This document shows positions 1 through 8,664 of a stretch of 64,000 bases of DNA, piece after piece (within the stretch, counting starts at the first letter, position 1; every line of letters starts with the position of its first letter). The DNA is from Laspinema olomoucense D3b. GTDB taxonomy: Bacteria > Cyanobacteriota > Cyanobacteriia > Cyanobacteriales > Laspinemataceae. The stretch lies in assembly GCF_025370785.1 (NCBI RefSeq), contig NZ_JAMXFA010000010.1, positions 101,921-165,920 on the forward strand, in the 5' to 3' direction. The position numbers and the translations under genes are program-made. The notes under the pieces were generated by a model. That model worked only from the letters and a program-made list of their open reading frames with translations. It was not told the origin of the DNA and did no database searches.

Positions 1-197
1 GGGAAGCAAAAAATTAACCACAGATTTCACGGATTTTCACGGATGTTTTTCTGTGTCATCTGTGTAATCTGTGGTTATGGATTGAGCGGTTAGGTTTAGT
101 AGGTGTCGCGTCAAATTGTTGGGAAGCAAAAAATTAACCACAGATTTCACGGATTTTCACGGATGTTTTTCTGTGTCATCTGTGTAATCTGTGGTTA
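1..197. repeat. Two direct copies of a 77-bp hairpin repeat
   Basis: Bases 1-77 and 121-197 are identical. Each copy begins and ends with the complementary arms TTAACCACAGATT and AATCTGTGGTTA, so each can fold into a hairpin of about 12 bp, and each contains the short internal repeat CACGGATTTTCACGGATG. The 43-bp spacer between copies is unrelated. The second copy ends 3 bp before the stop of the glycosyltransferase gene that follows, so it may also act as that gene's terminator. The array may continue left of the window. Confidence 0.9.
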
Positions 198-200
198 GGT

Positions 201-1148
201 TTAAGCTGATTCTTTGATTTCTGGAAGGGTTTGGGATTCGGCGGTGGGTTGGACTGAGGTTTGATTCAACTGTCCACCAAATTGGCGTAATTCATAGAGT
301 TTGACTCCGATTTGATATTCATATTGACTGAGCAGGCGTCCATAAATGTACCCGGCTTTTCCATCTAAAAAGCCTAGTTTAAGGATGTAGAACCAAATAA
401 ATCTTAGGAGGGGTTTGAAGGGGAGGCGCACCCAGACGGTTTTTAGAAAGCGTTTGCGCTGGACTGCATCGCCGAAAAAGTTGGCTCCGATGGTGCCACT
501 GTCGTCTTTGCCGCTGAGGAGGTTATAGTACACTCTGGCTTCCCAGTTGGAGTAGCGATTATGGCGTTCTAACCATTGATAAATGTCTCGAAAGTCTTCA
601 TGAATCATGTCGGCTTTCAGATAGGCGGCGGGACGTTCTAAGATGACGTGTTCGTGTACTTCGTTATCGCCGGTGTTGGGAACGTCTTCGGTATTTAAGT
701 TTTCATAGCGGCCTTTTTGATGGCGGAAGAGGCGCAAATTCCAGTCGGGATATTTGCCTCCGTAGCGAATCCATTTACCCAGGAAAAAGACTTTACGATT
801 GAGATAATAGCCATCACTGTTGGGATTTTGGATGGCTTGGGCCATTTCTTCCCAAAGTTCTAGGGGGATGCGTTCGTCACAATCGACAATTAGCACCCAT
901 TCGTTGCGGAAGGGGAGGTTTTCTAAGGACCAATTTTTCTTTTTGGGCCAGCCGCCGTTAAAGTGGAATTGAACAACTTTGGCACCCCAATTTTCAGCGA
1001 TTTCAATGGTGCGATCTCTACTTTGGGAATCCACTAAAAAAACTTCATCGGCGGGTGCGAGACTCGCTAGGCAAGCCGGGAGATTGGCTTCTTCATTTTT
1101 AGCGGGAATCAAAACAGAAATTGGAATTTTTGAAGGTATCGAGGCCAT
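201..1148 (-). CDS. Family 2 glycosyltransferase (WaaE/KdtX-like)
   Basis: Probable transferase that moves a sugar from a nucleotide donor onto a cell-surface polysaccharide or lipid-linked acceptor at the cytoplasmic face of the membrane. The N-terminal 120 residues form a GT-A fold: the start is SVLIPAKNEEANL (11-23), followed by DSQSRD (40-45) and the metal-binding DxD in DCDER (89-93). The 315-residue length and the H-E and FRD features after residue 165 fit the WaaE-like branch of GT2. A hydrophobic, basic stretch near residues 240-262 (LPFKPLLRFIWFYILKLGFL) probably anchors it to the membrane. A second GT2 gene lies upstream on the same strand, 245 bp away, so both may serve one glycan pathway. 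The acceptor cannot be told from sequence. Confidence 0.85.
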   Translation of the reverse strand: MASIPSKIPISVLIPAKNEEANLPACLASLAPADEVFLVDSQSRDRTIEIAENWGAKVVQFHFNGGWPKKKNWSLENLPFRNEWVLIVDCDERIPLELWEEMAQAIQNPNSDGYYLNRKVFFLGKWIRYGGKYPDWNLRLFRHQKGRYENLNTEDVPNTGDNEVHEHVILERPAAYLKADMIHEDFRDIYQWLERHNRYSNWEARVYYNLLSGKDDSGTIGANFFGDAVQRKRFLKTVWVRLPFKPLLRFIWFYILKLGFLDGKAGYIYGRLLSQYEYQIGVKLYELRQFGGQLNQTSVQPTAESQTLPEIKESA

Positions 1149-1393
1149 GATAATCTGGTTTAACCTAACGCAAGCTTACAGTATGGACAACAGGTTGATT
1201 TTGTACCCGCAGGGGTTAAGGGTGATTCTCAAACTTATAGAGTAGGGGGCTTTCTTCGGGGGTTAAGAGTCGGTGAAAGTTGCGATCGCCCTCGATACTC
1301 CTGAGCCTGTTCTGCCAATCTCGTTTATCCTCCTTCATCCTCGTTGAACTCCATCCTAGGCACATTCCAACCTCCGATTTGCTCTGTGTGGTT
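1149..1393. other. Intergenic spacer between the two glycosyltransferase genes
   Basis: No convincing gene. One minus-strand frame is open across this stretch and into the 3' end of the upstream gene, but its translation is low in complexity, Arg/Ser/Pro-rich and unlike a folded protein. No strong terminator hairpin was seen. Confidence 0.5.
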
Positions 1394-2380
1394 TTAACCG
1401 GGTTCGGCTCGATCGCCCGAATGCTTCTCCCTAACCGATGTGGATGCTGATCCGGCAGATGGAGAACCCAAAAACAGGGAGCGGATGGCTGCACTTAAAT
1501 ACCCAATCTGACCGTAAGCGTACACCAAGTTGTCAAAGCTTAAGGCCGGATCTCGAACATATTTTAAAGATTTATAAACCCCCCGCAGGAATTTTTCACC
1601 CCCATTACTCAACTGTCCCATGCCAGCACGTCCGGTGAGTTGTTCGCGGTAACACTCGCTAATCCCCTGCCACCACCCGCGACTTAAAAACCAACTGCGC
1701 TTTAACCGTTCTGGGGCGACATTGTGGGCGGCGATCGCCTCGGGCAAATAGGCGACTTCCCACCCTTGATTGAGGGCCAGTTCAGTCATGTGTAGTTCTT
1801 CATTGGACAGCAAAGATTTCCCCACCCGCCCGAGGTTCAAATCAAAACCGCCCACCTTTTCCAGAAACGATCGCCGAATGGAGTAATTTAACCCTCTTGG
1901 AGTCAGACCCGGTTCCCGAATCAGAGTAATTTGGTCCCCGAGGTCATAAGCGCCTAGGTTTTCTGCTAGACCCGGAGAAAGCCAAACTGGGGCTTGGACC
2001 CCTTCGGGCCAAATTAAGGTAACTTTACCCCCAGCGATCGCCAACTTTTCATTTTGCTGATAGGCATTCCAGAGAGTTCGCAACCACTGGGGAGAGGCGA
2101 TCGCATCATCATCCAGATAGGCCAAAATTTGACTGCGGGCCTGCTTAAATCCCGTATTCCGGGCGAAGGACAATCCCAGGGTGGGTTCATAAATGTATTT
2201 GACCCGGGAGTCGGACTCCCGTTGGGCGACGACCTCTTTAGTGCGATCGCTCGATCCGTTATCCACCACTATAATTTCAAAATTGGGGAAATCTTGCTGA
2301 AGCAAGCTATCAATCGCAGCACCCAAATAGAAGTCTCGATTGTGGGTACAAATAATCGCAGAAATATCGGGCTGTGGCAT
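1394..2380 (-). CDS. Family 2 glycosyltransferase
   Basis: Probable nucleotide-sugar glycosyltransferase for exopolysaccharide or surface glycan synthesis. Counting from the chosen ATG, the GT-A fold is shown by ISAIICTHNR (6-15), NGSSDRT (41-47) and the DxD-type YLDDDA (88-93). The later NYSIRR and E-E-L motifs are typical of cyanobacterial GT2 enzymes annotated near hps-type polysaccharide loci. An in-frame ATG 26 codons upstream exists (2458), but the extra residues lack conservation and the inner ATG at 2380 has GGAG about 10 bases before it and begins directly with the conserved strand, so I prefer it. The last 20 residues (Ser/Gly/Arg-rich) look poorly constrained. Product specificity is unknown. 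Confidence 0.83.
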   Translation of the reverse strand: MPQPDISAIICTHNRDFYLGAAIDSLLQQDFPNFEIIVVDNGSSDRTKEVVAQRESDSRVKYIYEPTLGLSFARNTGFKQARSQILAYLDDDAIASPQWLRTLWNAYQQNEKLAIAGGKVTLIWPEGVQAPVWLSPGLAENLGAYDLGDQITLIREPGLTPRGLNYSIRRSFLEKVGGFDLNLGRVGKSLLSNEELHMTELALNQGWEVAYLPEAIAAHNVAPERLKRSWFLSRGWWQGISECYREQLTGRAGMGQLSNGGEKFLRGVYKSLKYVRDPALSFDNLVYAYGQIGYLSAAIRSLFLGSPSAGSASTSVREKHSGDRAEPG

Positions 2381-2569
2381 AAATGGGTTACTCCGATTGA
2401 GTCTAGCTCCTGTGGTGAGTTTTAAATCGTCCCGGTGGGAATCCGGTCTGCTTCCCAAAGGTTGTGATCATTCCGATGGATTATCATGCGGCTTTTGACT
2501 AAACTGACGCCGTACCCAGGGGGTCTGGGTCTTAAAATTTTATTTGGATTTTAGGGTTTAAACCGGCGG

Positions 2570-2575
2570 TATAAT
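2570..2575 (+). promoter_or_regulatory. Candidate -10 box for the cobU leader
   Basis: A perfect TATAAT lies about 30-40 bases upstream of the structured leader described next. No good -35 hexamer stands at the ideal distance (TTGGAT lies about 20 bases upstream). Placement fits a transcript starting near 2582 that carries the riboswitch-like leader into cobU. Confidence 0.4.
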
Positions 2576-2619
2576 TTACGATGAAAATTCAGGATACCCG
2601 AGCATTTCGGACGCTTGAC

Positions 2620-2810
2620 ATTTTTTGTTTAACGGATTTCAACCTCCTGAATCCTCGGTGAAAATTTCTGGAATGGACTGACTCGCCTTGGAGCAGTATA
2701 ACTTACCGCTCTAGGAAAAGAACTGATACACAGACCCAGGGAAAGGCAACAAGGGTTAGAGGTCCGGGGGATTCCCGGGGGAAATCCTGATGCCAGATGG
2801 AGCGAACAAC
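2620..2810 (+). promoter_or_regulatory. Probable (divergent) cobalamin riboswitch
   Basis: The leader of cobU carries the cobalamin-element signatures in the right order. GAATCCTCGGTGAAAAT (2649-2665) matches the core GGAATCCGGTGAAAAT. GGACTGACTCGCC (2675-2687) matches the G-C-GACCCGCC block, followed by GCAGTATAA like CACTGTAA. AACTGATACACAGACC followed by GGGAAAGGC (2739-2747) matches the GCCACTG...GGGAAGGC block. GATGCCAGATGGAGCG (2789-2804) is a weak match to the B12 box. Known in the family: these elements repress cobalamin synthesis or transport genes when adenosylcobalamin is bound, and cobU is a classic target. The B12 box and the P3 region are degenerate, so the assignment is a motif match and not proven. 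The CCGGG/CCCGG hairpin near 2764-2778 could be part of the expression platform. Confidence 0.58.
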
Positions 2811-2830
2811 AAAAATCAGGGGGACAGCGG

Positions 2831-3403
2831 GTGGTGAAGCGGATCATTTTGGTGACGGGACCGGCGCGATCGGGCAAGAGTGAATGGGCGGAACTGTTGG
2901 CGGAGCAATCGGGCAAACCCGTGATTTATTTGGCAACTTCTCATCTGGATCCGGATGACCCGGAGTGGCAAGGGCGAATCGATCGCCACCGTAAAAGGCG
3001 ACTGGCAAGCTGGACAACCCAAGAGGTTCCCTTAGAACTCAGCGCAGCGATTCTCCAAGAGACGACCTCTGGGAATGCTTGTTGTCTGTTGGTGGATTCT
3101 TTAGGCACTTGGGTGGCGAATCTGTTGGCAGAAGACGACCCCACCTGGGGGGCAATCTTAGAGGAGTTGATAGAAAGTCTCAGGGGTGTGAAGGAAGGAA
3201 CGGTGATTTTTGTGGCGGAGGAGACGGGATGGGGGGTGGTTCCCGCTTACCCAATGGGTCGGAGCTTTCGCGATCGCCTGGGGGATTTGGTGCGCCGTTT
3301 GGGGGCGATCGCCGACCCGGTTTATCTGGTGACGGGAGGTCATGCGGTGAATTTGAGTGCGATCGGTTCGGTTCTCCCCCCCTCTAAAACCCTAGAGGAT
3401 TAG
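2831..3403 (+). CDS. cobU: Adenosylcobinamide kinase / adenosylcobinamide-phosphate guanylyltransferase
   Basis: Bifunctional enzyme of late cobalamin synthesis in the cytoplasm. It phosphorylates adenosylcobinamide and then transfers GMP from GTP to give adenosylcobinamide-GDP, the substrate of CobS. The P-loop GPARSGKS (10-17) is the CobU-type motif; RIDRHRKRR (49-57) contains His53, the likely guanylylated histidine; the later EETGWGVVP block is the usual E-x-G-x-G-x-VP signature. At 190 residues it has normal length. The start is GTG, preceded by AGGGGG; a second GTG follows immediately. The upstream cobalamin riboswitch-like leader supports the assignment and suggests repression by B12. 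Confidence 0.93.
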   Translation: MVKRIILVTGPARSGKSEWAELLAEQSGKPVIYLATSHLDPDDPEWQGRIDRHRKRRLASWTTQEVPLELSAAILQETTSGNACCLLVDSLGTWVANLLAEDDPTWGAILEELIESLRGVKEGTVIFVAEETGWGVVPAYPMGRSFRDRLGDLVRRLGAIADPVYLVTGGHAVNLSAIGSVLPPSKTLED

Positions 3404-3757
3404 AGGGAAAACCTATCAATTCAGCCTGACCATAAATATCCCCCGCAGGAGGATTTCTCTAGCTCAATTTGGGGGTTCTTCTAACCGGGCTGGGTTTAGC
3501 ACAAGCTAAGATAGATCTATGCTTAGGTTTCTTAAGAGTGGGGAGGTAATTGCCAGGGATCTCAGTCAACGTAGCGTCTCCTTATGGATGACTTGCGTGG
3601 ATGTTGCGACTAAATCCTCCAGACTGGCGATGCCTGAAGCGGTGAGAAACTCTCTAGAAACCGCCTCTTTGTCCCTTCGTTAGTTGTATTAAGAATATTG
3701 CGAATCACCCCGAGGGGCTTGATTCGTCAGTACAGCAAAAAGATTTCAGGAAAATTT
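3404..3757. other. Gene-free spacer and leader before the Cys-rich gene
   Basis: About 350 bases with no credible coding frame. It contains several short complementary blocks, for example GGGGAGG near 3540 and CCTCC near 3618, that could form a structured 5' leader or a small RNA, but I recognise no known RNA family and see no clear terminator. Confidence 0.35.
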
Positions 3758-4285
3758 ATGGCAACGGAAGAACAAGTCAAAAAATATCTCGCCTACTGGT
3801 TCCAATTAGGCAAAAAGGTGGTGGTTAATAATGGAGTGGATAAATTACTGCCGGATCCGATTTACCAGGATAATTCCTACAGTCCAGAATTTGAGAGGTG
3901 TTGGCAAATTCTGAGTGATCCCAAGAACGGCAGTTGTTATGTGGAAGGAACCCATGAAACGATCGCCGAATTGCTAACGCAAAAGTGGGACGTCATGCTC
4001 TGTGCGCGATGTACCATGCCGATTCCCGCCAAAATTCGGGGAACTCCGCCGGAAAATTGTCCTTGTGTGGATTTACCCTCCTGGCCGAATTTGGAGGTTC
4101 CCCAACCGCGATCGCCAGTAGACTCAACCCATCGCCTAGGAGGAATTCGCGATCGCCTGCGCAACCATCAGTACAAGGAAGATAACGGCAGCGCTATCTT
4201 CGTTCCGGATGAACATTTGATTCCTTTATTAGAAGAGCTTCCTCGATGCCAATGTCCGGCTATTTCCGAAACCGGAGGAGAATAA
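3758..4285 (+). CDS. Conserved cyanobacterial protein with cysteine pairs, function unknown
   Basis: The protein (175 residues from the chosen ATG) opens with MATEEQVKKYLAYWFQLGK, a pattern seen in uncharacterised cyanobacterial proteins. It contains three close cysteine motifs, CARC (about 81-84), CPC (about 100-102) and CQC near the C-terminus, which could bind zinc. No catalytic signature is visible. An in-frame ATG 20 codons upstream exists, but the inner ATG follows CAGGAAAATTT and starts the conserved part. No operon partner: RNase Z downstream is on the opposite strand. The function cannot be inferred from the sequence. Confidence 0.7.
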   Translation: MATEEQVKKYLAYWFQLGKKVVVNNGVDKLLPDPIYQDNSYSPEFERCWQILSDPKNGSCYVEGTHETIAELLTQKWDVMLCARCTMPIPAKIRGTPPENCPCVDLPSWPNLEVPQPRSPVDSTHRLGGIRDRLRNHQYKEDNGSAIFVPDEHLIPLLEELPRCQCPAISETGGE

Positions 4286-4322
4286 AAGCCCTTCCAGGGT
4301 CAAGGCGATCGCACTTCGGGAA

Positions 4323-5297
4323 TTAAGGGCGATCGCTCCTTGTCCCTACCGACTCTAACTCCGTTGAACGATGGCGTTCCACCTCGTAGGTCCAGAAATC
4401 GTAAGCCATCTCCGTATTGGGAAAAATCGCGCGGGCTTCCTGGCGCAAATCCTCCAACTGGATATCATTTCCCGGGGCATACCGGGGGCTAAAATGGGTC
4501 ATAATCAATTGTTTAGCCCCGGCAGCTAAGGCAACCTGTGCCGCCATCGTACTGGTCGAATGCAGGCGATCGATTGCCAACTGGGCATCTTGATGGGAAA
4601 ACGTCGCTTCGTGAATCAACACATCCACATCTTGCGCCAGTTGCACCGCCCCCTCGCAAAAAATCGTATCCGTACAATAGGCCATTTTCCGCCCCGGTTC
4701 CGTTGGACCGCATAACTCCTGACCGGAAATCTGCCGACCATCGCTTAAGGTTACCGTTTCCCCGCGCTTGAGTTGACCATACAGAGGACCCGAAGGAATC
4801 CCCAAAGCTGCCGCTTTTTCCACATTAAACCGTCCCGGGCGGTCTTTTTCCTCCACCCGATACCCAAAAGCCGTGACCCGATGTTCTAGGCGTCCGCATT
4901 TGACAATAAACTCATCATCCTCATAGACGACCCCAGGCCGACTTTGATGGACTTTAATCGGATAGGAGAAATGAGTTTGGGAATAGCGACTACAGGCGGC
5001 TAGATAGTCATTTAAACCGGCGGGACCATAAATATCAATCCGGCTGGCATTCCCCGCTAAACCGCAACTGGCTAACAGACCCATCAATCCAAAGATATGG
5101 TCTCCGTGGAGATGGGTGATAAAGATGCGACTAATTTGGCTAATTTTGATTTCGCTACTGAGAATTTGATGTTGGGTACCTTCCCCGCAGTCAAATAGCC
5201 ACACTTCCGATCGCTGAGGCAGACGGACCGCCAAACTGGATACGTTCCGCGATCGCGTCGGTACACCGGAACTGGTTCCTAAAAACGTAATCTGCAT
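4323..5297 (-). CDS. rnz: Ribonuclease Z (tRNA 3' processing endonuclease)
   Basis: Zinc-dependent endonuclease that removes the 3' trailer of tRNA precursors in the cytoplasm. The metallo-beta-lactamase signature HLHGDH is at 62-67, after the GTSSGVPTRSRNVSS N-terminus typical of RNase Z. Later metal ligands are in RLEHR, YCTDT, HEATF and LIMTHFSPRY, and the mid-protein PSGPLYGQLKRG block is part of the exosite region. At 324 residues it is full length. The ATG at 5297 is chosen because the product starts directly with MQITFLGTSSG; an in-frame start 10 codons upstream adds unrelated residues. Confidence 0.95.
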   Translation of the reverse strand: MQITFLGTSSGVPTRSRNVSSLAVRLPQRSEVWLFDCGEGTQHQILSSEIKISQISRIFITHLHGDHIFGLMGLLASCGLAGNASRIDIYGPAGLNDYLAACSRYSQTHFSYPIKVHQSRPGVVYEDDEFIVKCGRLEHRVTAFGYRVEEKDRPGRFNVEKAAALGIPSGPLYGQLKRGETVTLSDGRQISGQELCGPTEPGRKMAYCTDTIFCEGAVQLAQDVDVLIHEATFSHQDAQLAIDRLHSTSTMAAQVALAAGAKQLIMTHFSPRYAPGNDIQLEDLRQEARAIFPNTEMAYDFWTYEVERHRSTELESVGTRSDRP

Positions 5298-5640
5298 CTT
5301 AACGCGCTCTTTTAACCGTTCAAACAACTTATTTTAGGCAATTTCCACCCTTCGGACTTCCGGCATAGTGGGTTCAACTGGGTTAAATCGAAAATTTCAT
5401 GAGCCAAGCTCAATCAAACTCACTTAATTCTACCCATCCTTGAGCAAATGCCAGCGGATTAAAATTCAGCCTAAAGAGTGAGTACATCTGCCCTCTATTC
5501 TCCTCATATTGCTTGTATGATAGGGGGTTATGACTAGACATGGGGTAGACTTCGGTGATGAAGAATGCCCGTGAACCCGATTAACCCTGATCTTTTGCAA
5601 TTTATCCTAGAGGAGTCCCTGTTTGAGGAGCTTGCCAACC

Positions 5641-6831
5641 ATGAAACTAGCACCCACCCAAAACCGATTGTTATCTCCACTCAAACCTTTATGGGAAAGC
5701 CGACACCAGTGGTGGCTGATTGCGTTGATGTGGCTGATGATGGTGGCCCCGGCCCAAGCCAGTTTATTGTTGCGAGTCGCGATTAAACAAGATGTCAGCG
5801 AAGTGACTATTGGCAGTTCTACCCCAGCGACAGTTTTGGATAGTGCAGGTCAGTCCCTGGGACAACTGAATGGCATGGAGGCATCCTTAGCCCGGAGTAC
5901 GGGATCCGGTGTGGCCCTCGGGGGTTGGCAAGGCAACCAAATCGTGATCGAACCGAGTGGTGATGGGTATGTCTATATTGGCGATCGCTGGTATCGCGGC
6001 AATACAGTCCTGGTTCCCACCTCCGGCGGACTCACAGTGATTAACCAGGTGGACCTCGAAGAATATCTCTACAGCGTCTTAGGGGCGGAAATGAGTCCGA
6101 GTTGGCCCCAGGAAGCCCTGAAAGCTCAAGCAGTAGCTGCCCGGACTTATGCCCTCTATCAGCGCCAGAAACGCGGAAATTCCCTTTATGACGTGGGGAA
6201 TGACACCTACTGGCAAGTCTATCAAGGGGTCGAAAAAGAAGCCAATACCACCCACGCTGCGGTGCAAGCCACTGCCGGACAAGTCTTGGTTTACAATGGT
6301 GAACCCATTGAAGCCGTTTTCCACTCCTCCTCGGGGGGACATACGGAAAATGTGGAAGATGTCTGGATGGAACCCCGGCCCTATCTGCGCGGCGTCCCGG
6401 ACCATGATGCCGGTTCCCCCGTCTACCAATGGACCGAAACCTTCACCAGCAGCCAACTCAGCAGCCGCATCTCCGGCGTGGGGAATGTCCTGTCCATGAG
6501 ACCCGAACGCACCAGCCCCCACGGGCGAATTCAGTCCATGCTGATTGTGGGAGATGCGGGACAGCGGACCATCGATGGGGAAGAATTACGGCAGGCCCTC
6601 AACCTCAGAAGCGCCCGGTTTACCGTAGTGCCTCAACAGGGTCCCTCGGCGAGTAAAAATACCCTATCCAATACCCCCACAGGATTTACCTTTCAGGGTC
6701 GGGGATTTGGTCATGGCATCGGATTAAGTCAATGGGGGGCTTACAATCTGGCTTCCCAGGGTGTAAATTACCAACAAATCGTCCTCCACTATTACCAAAA
6801 TGCTACTTTGGCAAAAATTCGTGTAGAGTAA
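5641..6831 (+). CDS. SpoIID/LytB-domain protein, exported
   Basis: Secreted protein related to SpoIID, a lytic transglycosylase that cuts peptidoglycan strands, and to LytB amidase enhancers. A signal peptide (basic start, hydrophobic WWLIALMWLMMVAPAQA) ends near residue 41. The SpoIID domain follows: YLYSVLGAEMSPSWPQEALKAQ-type block with AQAVAARTYAL, then FHSSSGGHTENVEDVW, and near the end GRGFGHGIGLSQWGA, the most conserved SpoIID motif. The likely cyanobacterial role is cell-wall remodelling in the periplasm; sporulation is not involved. The start at 5641 has GAGGAG at 5625-5630; a TTG 6 codons upstream is less likely. Confidence 0.9.
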   Translation: MKLAPTQNRLLSPLKPLWESRHQWWLIALMWLMMVAPAQASLLLRVAIKQDVSEVTIGSSTPATVLDSAGQSLGQLNGMEASLARSTGSGVALGGWQGNQIVIEPSGDGYVYIGDRWYRGNTVLVPTSGGLTVINQVDLEEYLYSVLGAEMSPSWPQEALKAQAVAARTYALYQRQKRGNSLYDVGNDTYWQVYQGVEKEANTTHAAVQATAGQVLVYNGEPIEAVFHSSSGGHTENVEDVWMEPRPYLRGVPDHDAGSPVYQWTETFTSSQLSSRISGVGNVLSMRPERTSPHGRIQSMLIVGDAGQRTIDGEELRQALNLRSARFTVVPQQGPSASKNTLSNTPTGFTFQGRGFGHGIGLSQWGAYNLASQGVNYQQIVLHYYQNATLAKIRVE

Positions 6832-6886
6832 GCAGTTGGTGATCAGTTGTGGGCTGACTTTGCTCCCCCAACTGATCACCAACTGC
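6832..6886. terminator. Perfect 18-bp hairpin after the SpoIID-like gene
   Basis: GCAGTTGGTGATCAGTTG (6832-6849) is exactly complementary to 6869-6886, with a 19-base loop. It starts 1 base after the stop codon. There is no T-run, so it may be a dispersed palindrome that serves as a transcript end or stabiliser and not a classical terminator. Confidence 0.6.
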
Positions 6887-6975
6887 AAGAGATAATTCCC
6901 TCTCTACCCTGTATCTCCCACCGTAAGAAAACGGCAGAGATTTTTTGTCAACCCATCTATAACAGGAGGATCACT

Positions 6976-7197
6976 GTGCCAAAGTGGGAATACCTTTTTG
7001 TTCGATTTGACTACTTTGCCGGTGACCTCTGCGTGCATAGTGCAAACGGACAAGAACTACGAGACCAACACAAAAAGCAACCGCTTTATGAGTATTCCAA
7101 TCATAAGGGGGAAGAAGGGTGGGAAATGGTAAACTTCAACTTTACTCCGGCCTATGGTTATGGGTTTTTGACCTTCAAACGTCTCAAGCAGGATTAA
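6976..7197 (+). CDS. Small DUF4177-like protein
   Basis: 73-residue protein. The WEY near the start, the EGWEMVN motif (about 51-57) and the final FLTFKR strand resemble the DUF4177 pattern (KWEY...GWE-V), a small beta-rich family of unknown function. A GTG start at 6976 is chosen because AGGAGGA (6964-6970) stands at ideal distance and the product begins MPKWEYLFVRF; longer in-frame versions would run through the upstream hairpin. It has no signal peptide. It ends in a strong hairpin shared with the convergent neighbour. Confidence 0.72.
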   Translation: MPKWEYLFVRFDYFAGDLCVHSANGQELRDQHKKQPLYEYSNHKGEEGWEMVNFNFTPAYGYGFLTFKRLKQD

Positions 7198-7256
7198 CGG
7201 AAGAATGAAGGAGGAAGGGGAAAGAGGGAATGCCTCCGTCCTCCTTCATCCTTCCG
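7198..7256. terminator. Bidirectional hairpin between convergent genes
   Basis: CGGAAGAATGAAGGAGGA (7198-7215) pairs with 7239-7256 (17 of 18 positions), starting right after one stop codon and ending 4 bases before the other gene's stop. It is followed by ATTTC, so termination efficiency is uncertain. Confidence 0.65.
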
Positions 7257-7259
7257 ATT

Positions 7260-8573
7260 TCATCCTTCCAAACGCTTGAGCCATTCGGCATCCAGTTTGG
7301 CGGAATTTTGGCTTTCTTGCTCGATTAAATCGGTTTCAGTGGTGTAGGCAATATCCCCGCTACCGATAATGTTTCGGGCGGCAAATTGTTGGGCGTAGGC
7401 GAGTTTTTGCTGTAACTCATCGGAGGGTTGAGTTAAGGCGATCGCCTGTTGTTGTCTAGCTTCGTTTCGGGCTTCGACTTTGCGATTCCGTCCTTTTAGC
7501 CACAAGTACCGAATTAACGGAACAGACAAAAAGGCGACTCCATACCCAATCAACAGCCAGTAAATCGAGGCAGTAAACGCCACTAATCCCCCAATTTGGG
7601 CGACTATTGCCCCGTCTTGCAATAAATAACCTAGAAAAATTCCCCCAGCAATATTCACCACCCCCAATCCAGCCGCTAGGCTTAATTGAGTGGAAGAGGC
7701 TTCGCTAAATTTCCAGGTCAATTCCCGTAAATAAGCCGGGATAGCCAGGGCGTTTCGTTGTTGGACCGTCGTCTGCAATTCCGGAAAATGATAGACAATC
7801 TGCCCCTCGGGACTGACTTCAGGACGACCATTAAATCGCGTCAGGACCGGCAGCATATAATCTTCAAACTCCTTGCTATATCCGGTTCCCAAATCATCCA
7901 AATAGGGAGCAATTTGTTCGGCAACAACTGCCCCTTGATTATTCCGAATCGTCGCGGCGATCGCCTGCCAGCGCCGTTCCTCTAAATTGGCATTCGGGTT
8001 CCCATCTCCAAACAAAAATGAGAACACGGACTCCAAAAAATTCATCGATTCTTCGGACGATGAAGCCGCCGCCGCTTTTTGTCGCCTTTGTCGCTGATAC
8101 CGGCCATAATTGGGGTCAAAAAACCAGAAAATATCCGGTCCCCAAAACAGTCGCGGGAAAAATATCATCCCACCGCCTGAGGACCGACTACTCCGATTGC
8201 TGTTGCTATCTTTATTCGCCATTGTCAGGATAATAAAGATGCTGGCAAAAATAATAAAAATTGACAGGATTAAGATAATCCCAAAGGAAATTCGGATCAG
8301 GTAGAACAGAATCCGCCAGACCTTTTCCCACCACTCCTGCAACTGAATTCGGAAATACTTATTCCGCAGAATGGCACGAAATTGTTTGGGAAACTCATAG
8401 ACAATATCTCCCGTGTCCGCAACTTGTAAATGTCCTCCAGCTTCGGAAGCTAAAGCTAATAATTCTCGCTCGGCGAGACTCACTTGCAGTCCGGCGCTAG
8501 TTGCCACGTCACCGACGGTAACGCGATAATCCAGCTTTTCGACAGCCTGCATTACTGTGGGATTTAGAGCCAT
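7260..8573 (-). CDS. Conserved membrane protein of cyanobacteria and chloroplasts (At5g03900-like)
   Basis: 437-residue protein with two similar winged-helix-like segments, each with the pattern of a start such as VTVGDVATSAGL and an end in a YEFP/YHFP motif (DIVYEFP near 57-63, QIVYHFP near 260-268). These are separated by a strongly hydrophobic segment (about 87-117, LIRISFGIILILSIFIIFAS) and followed by two or three more membrane segments (about 300-360). A Gly/Ser/Arg- and Ala-rich linker lies near 125-175. The arrangement matches proteins conserved in cyanobacteria and plant chloroplasts (the At5g03900 type). Function is not established to my knowledge. It is a single gene, convergent with the small protein downstream. 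Confidence 0.68.
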   Translation of the reverse strand: MALNPTVMQAVEKLDYRVTVGDVATSAGLQVSLAERELLALASEAGGHLQVADTGDIVYEFPKQFRAILRNKYFRIQLQEWWEKVWRILFYLIRISFGIILILSIFIIFASIFIILTMANKDSNSNRSSRSSGGGMIFFPRLFWGPDIFWFFDPNYGRYQRQRRQKAAAASSSEESMNFLESVFSFLFGDGNPNANLEERRWQAIAATIRNNQGAVVAEQIAPYLDDLGTGYSKEFEDYMLPVLTRFNGRPEVSPEGQIVYHFPELQTTVQQRNALAIPAYLRELTWKFSEASSTQLSLAAGLGVVNIAGGIFLGYLLQDGAIVAQIGGLVAFTASIYWLLIGYGVAFLSVPLIRYLWLKGRNRKVEARNEARQQQAIALTQPSDELQQKLAYAQQFAARNIIGSGDIAYTTETDLIEQESQNSAKLDAEWLKRLEG

Positions 8574-8664
8574 ATCCTGCCCTCATTGAAGTTCCCGATC
8601 TTCTTCTAGTATAGGATTTTCCAGCGTGGGGCGGAGCATGAAACCAGTGCTACCCTCAAATTAT

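Noticed and set aside
1216-1494. 92-residue minus-strand open frame after the second glycosyltransferase gene
   Set aside because: Overlaps the glycosyltransferase 3' end in a different frame; composition is unlike a folded protein.
3404-3757. Possible 6S or other known RNA in the leader of the Cys-rich gene
   Set aside because: No closing stem or conserved block of a known family could be aligned.
5565-5786. 73-residue open frame starting MPVNPINPDLLQF overlapping the SpoIID-like gene
   Set aside because: Overlaps the signal-peptide region of a much better gene in another frame, and its translation past 5650 is clearly a shadow of that gene.
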